From the NCBI RefSeq assembly GCF_022835695.1, contig NZ_BQUV01000010.1, positions 1-64,000 of the forward strand: 64,000 bases of DNA, in the 5' to 3' direction. The notes under the pieces are model-generated. The model had not been told where the DNA came from and did no database searches. It saw nothing but the letters and a program-made list of their open reading frames with translations. Position numbers and translations under genes: made by a program. Within the stretch, counting starts at the first letter, position 1. The number at the start of each line of letters is the position of its first letter. Below, piece after piece: positions 17,200-24,223 of the stretch. This DNA is from Bradyrhizobium sp. Ce-3. GTDB taxonomy: Bacteria; Pseudomonadota; Alphaproteobacteria; Rhizobiales; Xanthobacteraceae.

Positions 17200-17811
17200 A
17201 TGCCGAACGTCATCGCCATCAACGCCGCAGCCACGAAGCATATCGATGCTGCCCGCGCGACCTCGGATGAAATGCTGCTCGCGCGTATCGCCAAGAATAA
17301 CCGCACCTCGATGCACACGCTCTATTCCCGTCACAACGTCCGGGTTTACCGTTTCGTGCTCCGCATGGTGCGCGACACCACGATGGCCGAGGACCTGGTC
17401 AGCCAGGTGTTCCTGGACGTCTGGCGCACCGCGGCCCAGTTCGAGGGCCGCTCGCAGGTCTCGACCTGGCTGCTGTCGATCGCCCGCTTCAAGGCGCTGA
17501 CCGCGCTGCGCCAGCGCAAGCACGAGGACATCGACCAGGACGACGTGCTGGAAATCGCCGACGGTGCCGACACGCCGGAAACCTCGCTCGATCGCGCCAC
17601 CACCAGCGAGATCCTGCGCGCCTGCGTGGCCAAGCTGTCGCCGGCCCACCGCGAGATCATCAACCTAGTCTACTACCATGAGAAGTCGGTCGAGGAGGCC
17701 GGCCAGATCATCGGGATCCCGCAGAGCACGGTGAAGACCCGCATGTTCTATGCCCGCAAGCAGCTCGCCGACCTCCTGAGGGGCGCCGGCGTGGACAGCG
17801 TCGCGGCATAA
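17200..17811 (+). CDS. ECF-type RNA polymerase sigma-70 family factor
   Basis: 203 residues from ATG 17200 (GGGAG seven bases upstream). Region 2 spans about 30-100 with LYSRHNVRVYRFVLRMVRD and AEDLVSQVFLDVWR; region 4 is in about 145-200 with CVAKLSPAHREIINLVYYHE and the recognition helix IIGIPQSTVKTRMFYARKQL. There is no region 3, as expected for an ECF (group 4) factor. ECF factors redirect RNA polymerase to stress or envelope regulons and are usually held by an anti-sigma factor encoded next door; none is recognisable here. An upstream in-frame extension to 17059 crosses the inverted repeat and is unlikely to be coding. Confidence 0.9.
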   Translation: MPNVIAINAAATKHIDAARATSDEMLLARIAKNNRTSMHTLYSRHNVRVYRFVLRMVRDTTMAEDLVSQVFLDVWRTAAQFEGRSQVSTWLLSIARFKALTALRQRKHEDIDQDDVLEIADGADTPETSLDRATTSEILRACVAKLSPAHREIINLVYYHEKSVEEAGQIIGIPQSTVKTRMFYARKQLADLLRGAGVDSVAA

Positions 17812-17826
17812 AGCAACGCAATTTCA

Positions 17827-17979
17827 GTGACTTATAAGGAGATCGCGCAATCCGGGCAATTGTCCACGAAGCCAAATCAATCGGGCGACGAAACAATTGA
17901 AACAATCGACGACATCACCCGGAAAAACGCGATCTCTATACCGATATCCAACGACGCAACCCCAACCCCAAGTCACTGA
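17827..17979 (+). CDS. Doubtful small open frame after the sigma gene
   Basis: A GTG-started frame of 50 codons begins 16 bases after the sigma stop and ends in TGA; an internal TTG at 17860 would give 39 residues. The product is polar and Thr/Asp/Ile-rich (ETIETIDDITRKNAISI) and resembles nothing I know. AAGGAG at 17836-17841 sits inside the frame, too far from TTG for a good ribosome site. The position would suit a small anti-sigma partner, but codon use is not convincing. It may just be a 3' untranslated region. Confidence 0.15.
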   Translation: MTYKEIAQSGQLSTKPNQSGDETIETIDDITRKNAISIPISNDATPTPSH

Positions 17980-18026
17980 CTCAGTTTCGATACCTCTCTA
18001 GTTCTAACCTCCCAAGTAACCTCCAA

Positions 18027-18067
18027 CGACCCGGCCGGGATGCCCCCCAGCCGGGTCGCTCTGTTTT
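18027..18067 (+). terminator. Intrinsic terminator after the sigma-factor region
   Basis: CGACCCGGC (18027-18035) pairs exactly with GCCGGGTCG (18050-18058), followed by CTCTGTTTTT. It is a textbook rho-independent terminator on the plus strand and implies that the sigma transcript runs about 215 bases past its stop codon. Confidence 0.8.
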
Positions 18068-18097
18068 TGGCGGGGCAACTTGCGGCCACAAAAAGAC

Positions 18098-18128
18098 TGT
18101 CGTCGCCCGGTCAAGCCGGGCGATGACA
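18098..18128. repeat. Family A palindrome, single unit
   Basis: tgtcgtcgcccgg, tcaag, ccgggcgatgaca: only one outer palindrome of family A, without the inner arms. Confidence 0.7.
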
Positions 18129-18292
18129 CCGGTTGGGTGGCGCGAGCCTCGCAACGCATGACAGCGGCCTCACGCTGACGTGACGTCATCGGCACCCGGA
18201 CGGCCGTAACGGCCAAAGCGTCCTCGCGAAGAACATCAGGCGTAACCGGCATGGCCCTCTGGCGCGCCGGGACTCCTGATGGACGGACGACG

Positions 18293-18988
18293 ATGCTCAG
18301 CCTTGCGCTTGCCCTGCTTGCCGGTGTCGCCACCGTCGCCGCGCCTTGCACCCTGCCGATGCTGCCAATCCTGCTCGGGGTATCGATAGGCCAGACCGGC
18401 AAGGCGCGGCCCGCGATGATCGCGCTCGGCTTCGTGATGTCATTCTCTGCGGTGGCATTGCTGCTGAGCGCGATCACGCGCGCCTTCGATTTCGATCCGA
18501 ACGTGCTGCGGACCGGCGCCGCCGTGCTGCTCGCAGGCTTCGGCCTGTTGATGATCTGGCCGGCGCCGTTCGAGTGGCTGGCGATCCGGCTCACCGGTGC
18601 GGCCGGCGGCGTCGGTCAGGCGGCGCCATCGCCGAGCCTGTTCGGCGGCTTCGTGCTCGGCTCGACGCTCGGCCTGGTGTGGACGCCGTGTGCCGGCCCC
18701 GTGCTCGGCTCGATCCTGACCATCGTCGCGACCTCGAAGGACACGGCGTGGGCGAGCCTGCAGCTCGTCACCTATGCGGTCGGCGCCGCGATCCCGATGC
18801 TGGCGATTGCCTATGGCGGGCAGGCCGTCACCACCCGCGTGCGCAGCATGGCGCGGATCGCGCCGCGGCTGCAGCAGGGATTTGGCGTCGTGATCATCGG
18901 CTTCGCCGCGCTGTCCTACCTGCAATACGACACGCTGATCGTGGCGTGGCTGACCCAGTTCTATCCCAACGGCCAGATCGGCCTGTGA
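18293..18988 (+). CDS. CcdA/DsbD-like membrane thiol-reductant transporter
   Basis: 231 residues from ATG 18293, six or so membrane segments. The first cysteine is in VAAPCTLPMLP and the second in GLVWTPCAGPVLGS; these two reactive cysteines in symmetric membrane helices define CcdA. It passes electrons from cytoplasmic thioredoxin to periplasmic thiol proteins. The gene 18 bases downstream encodes a secreted thioredoxin with CVNC, the natural receiver, so the pair equals a split DipZ. An upstream ATG at 18251 would add 14 residues and seems less likely. SoxV of sulfur oxidisers is of this family, and a sox block lies 15 kb away, but that link is speculation. Confidence 0.88.
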   Translation: MLSLALALLAGVATVAAPCTLPMLPILLGVSIGQTGKARPAMIALGFVMSFSAVALLLSAITRAFDFDPNVLRTGAAVLLAGFGLLMIWPAPFEWLAIRLTGAAGGVGQAAPSPSLFGGFVLGSTLGLVWTPCAGPVLGSILTIVATSKDTAWASLQLVTYAVGAAIPMLAIAYGGQAVTTRVRSMARIAPRLQQGFGVVIIGFAALSYLQYDTLIVAWLTQFYPNGQIGL

Positions 18989-19006
18989 ACTCTTGAGGAG
19001 ATATCG

Positions 19007-19585
19007 ATGCCCCTGCGCTTGATTGCTGTATCGGCCGTGGTTGCGGCCCTTGGTCTCGGCGGCGCCGTGATTCCTGGTCTCTGCACCGAGTCCGACGCGC
19101 CGGCCGTCCCGGTGCCGCGGGCGGTCGCGATGACCACCGAACAGAGCCCGACCGCGCCGGAATTCGCCGGGATCAGCACCTGGTTCAATTCGCAGCCGTT
19201 GAAGCTTGCCGATCTGCGCGGCAAGGTCGTGCTGGTGGATTTCTGGACCTATGGCTGCGTCAACTGCGTCAACACGCTGCCGCACGTCACCCAACTTTAT
19301 TCAAAGTACCGGGATCGCGGCCTCGTCGTGATCGGCGTCCACACCCCGGAATTCCCGTTCGAGCATTCGGCCTCCAACGTGCAGGCGGCGCTGAAGCGGC
19401 ACGGCATCCTGTATCCGGTGGCGCAGGACAACAATTCGCAGACCTGGAATGCCTACGGCAACCAGTATTGGCCGGCGCAATACATCATCGACCAGAACGG
19501 CAAGATCGTGTTCCAGCATGCCGGCGAGGGGCAATACGACGAGATCGACCGCACCGTCGCCCGGCTGCTCAACGCCAATAGTTGA
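19007..19585 (+). CDS. Secreted thioredoxin-like protein (DipZ/TlpA type)
   Basis: 192 residues. Signal-like N-terminus (about 1-30, LIAVSAVVAALGLGGAVI). The redox site is FWTYGCVNCVNTLP, the CxxC variant typical of DipZ C-terminal domains, with the cis-Pro region PAQYIIDQNGKIV later. It probably receives electrons from the CcdA-like partner upstream and reduces periplasmic disulfides. GAGGAGAT just before ATG 19007 is a good ribosome site. It is followed by cydAB, whose assembly requires thiol control in other bacteria, so a functional link is plausible but not shown. Confidence 0.88.
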   Translation: MPLRLIAVSAVVAALGLGGAVIPGLCTESDAPAVPVPRAVAMTTEQSPTAPEFAGISTWFNSQPLKLADLRGKVVLVDFWTYGCVNCVNTLPHVTQLYSKYRDRGLVVIGVHTPEFPFEHSASNVQAALKRHGILYPVAQDNNSQTWNAYGNQYWPAQYIIDQNGKIVFQHAGEGQYDEIDRTVARLLNANS

Positions 19586-19613
19586 TCGGACAATCCGCCC
19601 TGTTTGCCGTCAC

Positions 19614-19641
19614 ACCTGGCATGCTAAGGTTCATGCCAGGT
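19614..19641. promoter_or_regulatory. Perfect 10-base inverted repeat upstream of cydA
   Basis: ACCTGGCATG (19614-19623), spacer of 8, then CATGCCAGGT (19632-19641), ending 19 bases before the cydA start. There is no T-run, so it is more likely an operator or a leader hairpin than a terminator. It does not match the FNR/FixK consensus TTGAT-N4-ATCAA. Confidence 0.55.
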
Positions 19642-19660
19642 CGACGACAAGTGGTGGATC

Positions 19661-21064
19661 ATGTTCGAAGGCTGGGATGCGGTCGTACTCGCCCGCGCGC
19701 AATTCGCTTTCACGATGTCGTTCCACATCGTGTTTCCCGCATTCTCGATCGGGCTTGCGAGCTATCTCGCGGTGCTGGAAGCGCTGTGGCTCATCACCAG
19801 GCGTGAAGTCTTCATCAACCTGTTCAACTATTGGCTGAAGATCTTCGCGGTCGCGTTCGGCATGGGCGTAGTGTCGGGCATCGTGATGTCCTACCAGTTC
19901 GGCACCAACTGGTCGTCCTTTGCCGACAAGACCGGGCCCGTGATCGGCCCGATGATGGCCTATGAGGTCTTGACCGCGTTCTTCCTCGAGGCGGGCTTCC
20001 TCGGCGTGATGCTGTTCGGGCTGGAGCGCGTCGGCCCCAGGCTGCACTTCGTGGCGACGCTGATGGTCGCGATCGGCACGCTGATCTCGGCGTTCTGGAT
20101 CCTGTCGGCCAATTCCTGGATGCAGACGCCGGCCGGTCATGCCGTCAATGCCGACGGCCAGTTCGTCGCCGCCGACTGGCTCAAGGTGATCTTCAATCCG
20201 TCGTTCCCCTATCGCCTCGTGCACATGGTGCTGGCGGCCTACCTCACCACCTCGCTGGTGGTCGGCGCGGTCGGCGCCTGGCATCTGCTGCGCGACCAGC
20301 ATCTGGCGGGCGCGCGCGTCATGTTCTCGATGGCGATGTGGATGGCGACCCTGGTGGCGCCGATCCAGATCCTTGCCGGCGACCAGCACGGCCTCAACAC
20401 GCTGGAGCACCAGCCGGCCAAGGTGATGGCGATGGAAGGCCATTACCAGAGCCACAAGGACGGCGCGCCGCTGATCCTGTTCGGCTGGCCCGACCAGGCT
20501 GAGGCCAAGGTGAAGTACGCGATCGAGGTGCCGAAGCTGTCGTCGCTGATCCTGAAGCATTCGCTCGACGCGCCGCTCGCCGGCCTCGATACCGTGCCGC
20601 GTGAAAACTGGCCGCCGGTGCCGATCACCTTCTGGTCGTTCCGCATCATGGTCGGGCTCGGCTTCCTGATCCTCGGCCTCGGCCTGTTCAGCCTGCTGAT
20701 GCGCTGGCGCGGCATGATGTACCAGTCGCAGCTGCTGCATCGCTTCGCGGTGCTGATGGGCCCGGCCGGCTTCATCGCGGTGCTCGCCGGCTGGATCACC
20801 ACGGAGACCGGGCGGCAGCCGTTCACGGTCTACGGGCTGCTGCGCACCACCGATTCGGCGTCGCCGCTGGCAGCGCCGGCGGTTGGCTCCTCGCTGATCG
20901 CCTTCATCATCGTCTATTTCGCCGTGTTCACCGCCGGCGTGATCTACATCCTGCGGCTGATGGCGCAGCCGCCGCATCCCGGCGAGCAGGGCCCGACCAA
21001 GGACCTCCCCGCCCGCGCGGCCGGCATCACGCCGGCGGCAGGTGCCGTGGAGGGCGTGCGATGA
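19661..21064 (+). CDS. cydA: Cytochrome bd-type ubiquinol oxidase subunit I (CioA-like)
   Basis: 467 residues, about nine membrane segments. Early SFHIVFPAFSIGL holds the haem-ligand His; the second His lies in HMVLAAYLTTS; the signature ITTETGRQPFTVYG (GRQP) is present. The periplasmic Q-loop is of the short kind, which together with the overall length points to the cyanide-insensitive (CIO) group rather than E. coli CydA. The complex oxidises ubiquinol with reduction of O2 to water and helps at low oxygen or with respiratory poisons. The last bases overlap cydB in ATGA. Confidence 0.95.
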   Translation: MFEGWDAVVLARAQFAFTMSFHIVFPAFSIGLASYLAVLEALWLITRREVFINLFNYWLKIFAVAFGMGVVSGIVMSYQFGTNWSSFADKTGPVIGPMMAYEVLTAFFLEAGFLGVMLFGLERVGPRLHFVATLMVAIGTLISAFWILSANSWMQTPAGHAVNADGQFVAADWLKVIFNPSFPYRLVHMVLAAYLTTSLVVGAVGAWHLLRDQHLAGARVMFSMAMWMATLVAPIQILAGDQHGLNTLEHQPAKVMAMEGHYQSHKDGAPLILFGWPDQAEAKVKYAIEVPKLSSLILKHSLDAPLAGLDTVPRENWPPVPITFWSFRIMVGLGFLILGLGLFSLLMRWRGMMYQSQLLHRFAVLMGPAGFIAVLAGWITTETGRQPFTVYGLLRTTDSASPLAAPAVGSSLIAFIIVYFAVFTAGVIYILRLMAQPPHPGEQGPTKDLPARAAGITPAAGAVEGVR

Positions 21065-22062
21065 TCGATCTCGCCATCATCTGGGCCTTCATCATCGCCT
21101 TTGCCGTGTTCGTCTATGTCGTGATGGACGGCTTCGATCTCGGCCTCGGCATCCTGTTTCCGCTGTTCCCGCAGAAGGCCGACCGCGACGTCATCATGAA
21201 CACGGTGGCGCCGGTGTGGGACGGCAACGAGACCTGGCTTGTGCTCGGCGGCGGCGGCATGATGGCGGCGTTTCCGCTGGCCTATGCGGTGCTGATGCCG
21301 GCGCTCTACACGCCGATGATCGCGATGCTGCTCGGGCTGGTGTTCCGCGGCGTCGCCTTCGAATTCCGCTGGCGCACCCAGAAGGCGCGCAACAAATGGG
21401 ATCTCGCCTTCGCCGGCGGCTCGCTGGTCGCAACGCTGGCGCAAGGCATCGCGCTCGGCGCCATCCTGCAGGGCATCCATGTCGAGGGACGCCACTATGC
21501 CGGCGGCTGGTGGGATTGGCTGACGCCGTTCAGCGTCCTGACCGGCATCGCGCTGGTGATCGGCTATGCGCTGCTGGGCGCGACCTGGCTGGTGATGAAG
21601 ACCGAGGGCGAGCTGCGCGAGCGCGCCTATCATCTGAGCTGGATGTTGCTGGTCGCGATGCTGTGCGCGATCGGCGCCGTCAGCATCGCAACGCCGTTCC
21701 TGGCCGTGCAGTACACCCAGCGCTGGTTCGCCTGGCCCGACATCATCCTCACCGCGCCGGTCCCGATCGCGGTCGCCGCCGTCACCGCGCTATTGCTGCG
21801 CGCGCTCGGCAACAGGAACGACCACCAGCCGTTCTTCCTGGTGCTCGCCCTGTTCGCCCTGTCCTATGCCGGGCTCGGCATCAGCATGTACCCCTACATC
21901 GTGCCGCAGAGCATCACGATCTGGCAGGCGGCGTCGCCCGCCAACAGCCAGATCTTCATGCTGTTCGGGGTCTCGATCCTGGTGCCGCTGATCCTCGGCT
22001 ACACCGCCTGGGCCTATTGGGTATTCCGCGGCAAGGTGCGCCCCGGCCACGGATATCATTGA
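21061..22062 (+). CDS. cydB: Cytochrome bd-type ubiquinol oxidase subunit II (CioB-like)
   Basis: 333 residues, about eight or nine membrane segments. Family blocks YVVMDGFDLGLGILFPLF and VWDGNETWLVLGGGGMMAAF are clear. Subunit II binds no haem but is needed for complex assembly. It overlaps cydA by 4 bases and the small DUF2474-type gene by one base, so the three are translationally coupled. No cydCD genes for haem/thiol export are in this window. Confidence 0.95.
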   Translation: MIDLAIIWAFIIAFAVFVYVVMDGFDLGLGILFPLFPQKADRDVIMNTVAPVWDGNETWLVLGGGGMMAAFPLAYAVLMPALYTPMIAMLLGLVFRGVAFEFRWRTQKARNKWDLAFAGGSLVATLAQGIALGAILQGIHVEGRHYAGGWWDWLTPFSVLTGIALVIGYALLGATWLVMKTEGELRERAYHLSWMLLVAMLCAIGAVSIATPFLAVQYTQRWFAWPDIILTAPVPIAVAAVTALLLRALGNRNDHQPFFLVLALFALSYAGLGISMYPYIVPQSITIWQAASPANSQIFMLFGVSILVPLILGYTAWAYWVFRGKVRPGHGYH

Positions 22063-22190
22063 TGCCCCTTCCTCCGAATCAGCGGCCGCTCGGGCAGCGC
22101 CTGTTATGGTTCGCAGCGCTCTGGCTCGGCGGCGTCGGCACGGTGACGGTCATATCGTTCGCGTTGCGACTCTGGATCGCGCCGAAATAA
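22062..22190 (+). CDS. DUF2474-type small membrane subunit of cytochrome bd oxidase
   Basis: 42 residues starting at ATG 22062, which shares its first A with the cydB stop codon. The sequence is a short polar head (MPLPPNQRPLGQRLLWF), one membrane helix (AALWLGGVGTVTVISFAL) and a short tail ending in APK. In size, position and pattern it matches the DUF2474 family found after cioAB and is analogous to CydX/CydH of other bd oxidases, where the helix stabilises the complex. It is shorter than usual annotation cut-offs and easily missed. Confidence 0.8.
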   Translation: MPLPPNQRPLGQRLLWFAALWLGGVGTVTVISFALRLWIAPK

Positions 22191-22316
22191 GGCGTCCCGC
22201 GCCGCGTGCCGCGGGTGCCATGACAAAAAACAGAAGCATTACAGTGATATAGTGTGACGCCCGCCCTAAACTTGCCATCAAGCTGCCGCTCAGATTTGAT
22301 GTTCGAGTTAAAAGTG

Positions 22317-22364
22317 GCGCATGGTCTGATCGCCAAACCGCTCACACTTTGGCGGACCATGCGC
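22317..22364 (+). promoter_or_regulatory. Long leader hairpin before the L,D-transpeptidase gene
   Basis: GCGCATGGTC (22317-22326) pairs exactly with GACCATGCGC (22355-22364), and inside it CGCCAAA (22331-22337) pairs with TTTGGCG (22348-22354); only a TGAT bulge breaks a 17-pair stem with a 10-base loop. A second hairpin follows at 22384-22398. Together they make a structured leader about 100 bases long ahead of the ATG at 22414. Confidence 0.55.
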
Positions 22365-22383
22365 ATTTGGGTGGAGCAACCAT

Positions 22384-22398
22384 TTGGCGCTGCGCCAA
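22384..22398 (+). promoter_or_regulatory. Short hairpin abutting the ribosome site
   Basis: TTGGCGC, T, GCGCCAA: a seven-pair stem with one-base centre, one base before AAGGAG (22400-22405). The same TTTGGCG word is in the larger upstream hairpin, so the two could form alternative pairings that expose or hide the ribosome site. Confidence 0.45.
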
Positions 22399-22413
22399 CA
22401 AGGAGAGCTTTCA

Positions 22414-23007
22414 ATGACGAAACTTCGTCACCTGGTCTGGATGTTGATCGCCACGGGCGCGCTCGTGCTGTCGACGTCGCAAGGCTTTGCCCAGAGCCGC
22501 CCGGACGCCGACGAGCCGGGCCTGGTCGCCGACGACAGCTACGAGCTCGATCCGGAGTGGCAGAAGCAGGTCGTCTACTACCGGACCAACGAGGCGCCGG
22601 GCACCATCATCGTCTCCACCGCCGAACGCCATCTCTACCTCGTGCAAGGCAACGGCCGCGCGTTGCGCTACGGCATCGGCGTCGGCCGCGACGGCTTCAC
22701 GTGGCAGGGCCTGGTGACCATCACCCGCAAGGCCGAGTGGCCGGACTGGACCCCGCCGCCGGAAATGATCGCCCGCCAGCCCTATCTGCCGCGCTTCATG
22801 GCGGGCGGCCCGGGCAATCCGCTCGGCGCGCGCGCCATGTATCTCGGCACCACGGTGTACCGCATCCACGGCACCAACCGGCCCGACACCATCGGCACCG
22901 CGATCTCGTCGGGCTGCTTCCGCCTCGTCAATGCCGACGTCGCCGATCTCTACAACCGCGTTCCCGTCGGCACCAAGGTGATCATCCGGCAGAAGCCCGA
23001 ACTCTAA
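22414..23007 (+). CDS. L,D-transpeptidase (YkuD domain)
   Basis: 197 residues from ATG 22414, chosen because AAGGAG lies 8 bases upstream and a signal peptide begins there (LVWMLIATGALVLSTSQGFAQ). The catalytic segment is HGTNRPDTIG followed by SSGCFRLVNADV, with the active cysteine in SGCFR. These enzymes make 3-3 cross-links in peptidoglycan or attach proteins to it. N-terminal residues 30-55 are acidic. No LysM or PG-binding repeat is present, so it is a single-domain form common in several copies in rhizobia. It has an unusual structured leader. Confidence 0.93.
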   Translation: MTKLRHLVWMLIATGALVLSTSQGFAQSRPDADEPGLVADDSYELDPEWQKQVVYYRTNEAPGTIIVSTAERHLYLVQGNGRALRYGIGVGRDGFTWQGLVTITRKAEWPDWTPPPEMIARQPYLPRFMAGGPGNPLGARAMYLGTTVYRIHGTNRPDTIGTAISSGCFRLVNADVADLYNRVPVGTKVIIRQKPEL

Positions 23008-23068
23008 TCTCCACCACCCGCCTTCGATATCGATCCGCTTTTCCCCGATCCTTCGCGAGAGAGAACCC

Positions 23069-24106
23069 ATGCGTACATTTCGAGGCGGCCTGACGATCGG
23101 GCTCGCGGTCGCCGCGCTGATTGCGGCCGCCGCCATCACCTATGAGCGCTACGACACCCGCACGCTGAAGCGCACCGTGCGCCGCGGCGAGGTGCTGTGC
23201 GGTGTCAACAAGGGCCTGCCGGGCTTCTCGAACCCGGACGACAAGGGCAACTGGACCGGCTTCGACGTCGACTTCTGCCGCGCGGTGGCCTCGGCGATCT
23301 TCGACGATCCGTCGAAGGCCAAGTTCGTTCCGCTCGACGCCAGCGAGCGCTTCAAGGAGCTGCAGAACCGCAAGGTCGACATCCTGTCGCGCAACTCCAC
23401 CTGGAGCATGTCGCGCGAAACCAATTACGATCTCTATTTCCCGGCGGTCGCCTATTATGACGGCCAGGGCTTCATGATCCCGCGCTCGCGCAACATCGAC
23501 TCCGCGCTCGACCTCAACGGCAGCAAGGTCTGCGTCCAGGCCAACACCACGACGCAGCTCAACCTCGCCGACTATTTCCGTGCCAACAACATGAAGTACA
23601 CGGAGATGAAGTTCGACAAGCTGGACGATGTCGTGAAGGCCTACGACTCCGGCCAGTGCGACACGCTGACCTCGGATGCCTCGCAGCTCTACGCGCTGCG
23701 GCTCAACCTCTCCAAGCCGAACGACCACATGATCCTGGCCGACATCATCTCCAAGGAGCCGCTGGCGCCGGTCGTACGCCTGCGCGACGACGACTGGATG
23801 ATGATCGTGAAGTGGACGCTCTACGCCATGATCAACGCCGAGGAGCTCGGCATCACCTCGAAGAACATCGACGAGGCGCTGAAGTCGAAGAAGCCGGAAG
23901 TGATGCGGCTGGTCGGCACCGAGGGTTCCTATGGCGAGGATCTCGGCCTGACCAAGGACTGGGCGGTGCGCATCATCCGCCATGTCGGCAATTACGGCGA
24001 GGTCTACGACCGCAACGTCGGCGCCGATTCCAAGCTGAAGATCCCGCGCGGCATGAACCAGCTCTGGAACGCCGGCGGCGTGCAGTACGCGCCGCCGATC
24101 CGGTAA
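23069..24106 (+). CDS. AapJ-like amino-acid ABC transporter substrate-binding protein
   Basis: 345 residues. N-terminal hydrophobic stretch (about 8-24) and then GEVLCGVNKGLPGFSN, WTGFDVDFCRAVASAIF and KVDILSRNSTWSMSRE, all typical of the general L-amino-acid binding protein AapJ. Two Cys pairs (CGVNKG; VCVQANTT with GQCDT) are as expected. The signal lacks a clear AXA cleavage site, so it may stay anchored. No permease or ATPase gene is adjacent; it probably serves a transporter encoded elsewhere. It lies 61 bases after the L,D-transpeptidase gene on the same strand. Confidence 0.88.
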   Translation: MRTFRGGLTIGLAVAALIAAAAITYERYDTRTLKRTVRRGEVLCGVNKGLPGFSNPDDKGNWTGFDVDFCRAVASAIFDDPSKAKFVPLDASERFKELQNRKVDILSRNSTWSMSRETNYDLYFPAVAYYDGQGFMIPRSRNIDSALDLNGSKVCVQANTTTQLNLADYFRANNMKYTEMKFDKLDDVVKAYDSGQCDTLTSDASQLYALRLNLSKPNDHMILADIISKEPLAPVVRLRDDDWMMIVKWTLYAMINAEELGITSKNIDEALKSKKPEVMRLVGTEGSYGEDLGLTKDWAVRIIRHVGNYGEVYDRNVGADSKLKIPRGMNQLWNAGGVQYAPPIR

Positions 24107-24117
24107 CAACAAATGTC

Positions 24118-24221
24118 GTCATTCCGGGATGCGCCGACAGGCGCAGGCCCGGAATCCATCAGGCCGCAGCAACGGCGGCGCAATGGATTCCGGGCTCGCG
24201 CTAAGCGCGCCCCGGAATGAC
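24118..24221. repeat. Family D palindromic repeat
   Basis: Ends gtcattccggg and cccggaatgac, inner cccggaatccat and atggattccggg. Four copies in this window (24118, 25403, 31037, 62938). It fills the gap between the convergent AapJ-like and acyl-CoA dehydrogenase genes. Confidence 0.85.
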
Positions 24222-24223
24222 AA

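Larger units (their letters stand above)
17812..18292. other. Long intergenic region after the sigma-factor gene
   Basis: 481 bases without a firm gene. The first 200 are less GC-rich than their surroundings and contain a second copy of GGCGACGAAACAATT (17884-17898) and a weak 50-codon reading frame (17827-17979). A good intrinsic terminator follows at 18027-18067 and one family A palindrome at 18098-18128. The rest (18129-18292) is the upstream region of the CcdA-like gene and includes ggccgtaacggcc. Confidence 0.6.

Noticed and set aside
15871-17649. 592-codon minus-strand frame across the acyltransferase and sigma genes
   Set aside because: Shadow of two well-supported plus-strand genes; His/Asp/Arg-rich low-information sequence.
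18027-18067. Hairpin as a tRNA or small RNA gene
   Set aside because: A simple stem followed by T-run; it is an intrinsic terminator. I found no tRNA-like cloverleaf in the window.
19586-19660. Inverted repeat before cydA as a terminator of the thioredoxin gene
   Set aside because: No T-run on the plus strand after the stem; kept as an operator/leader candidate instead.
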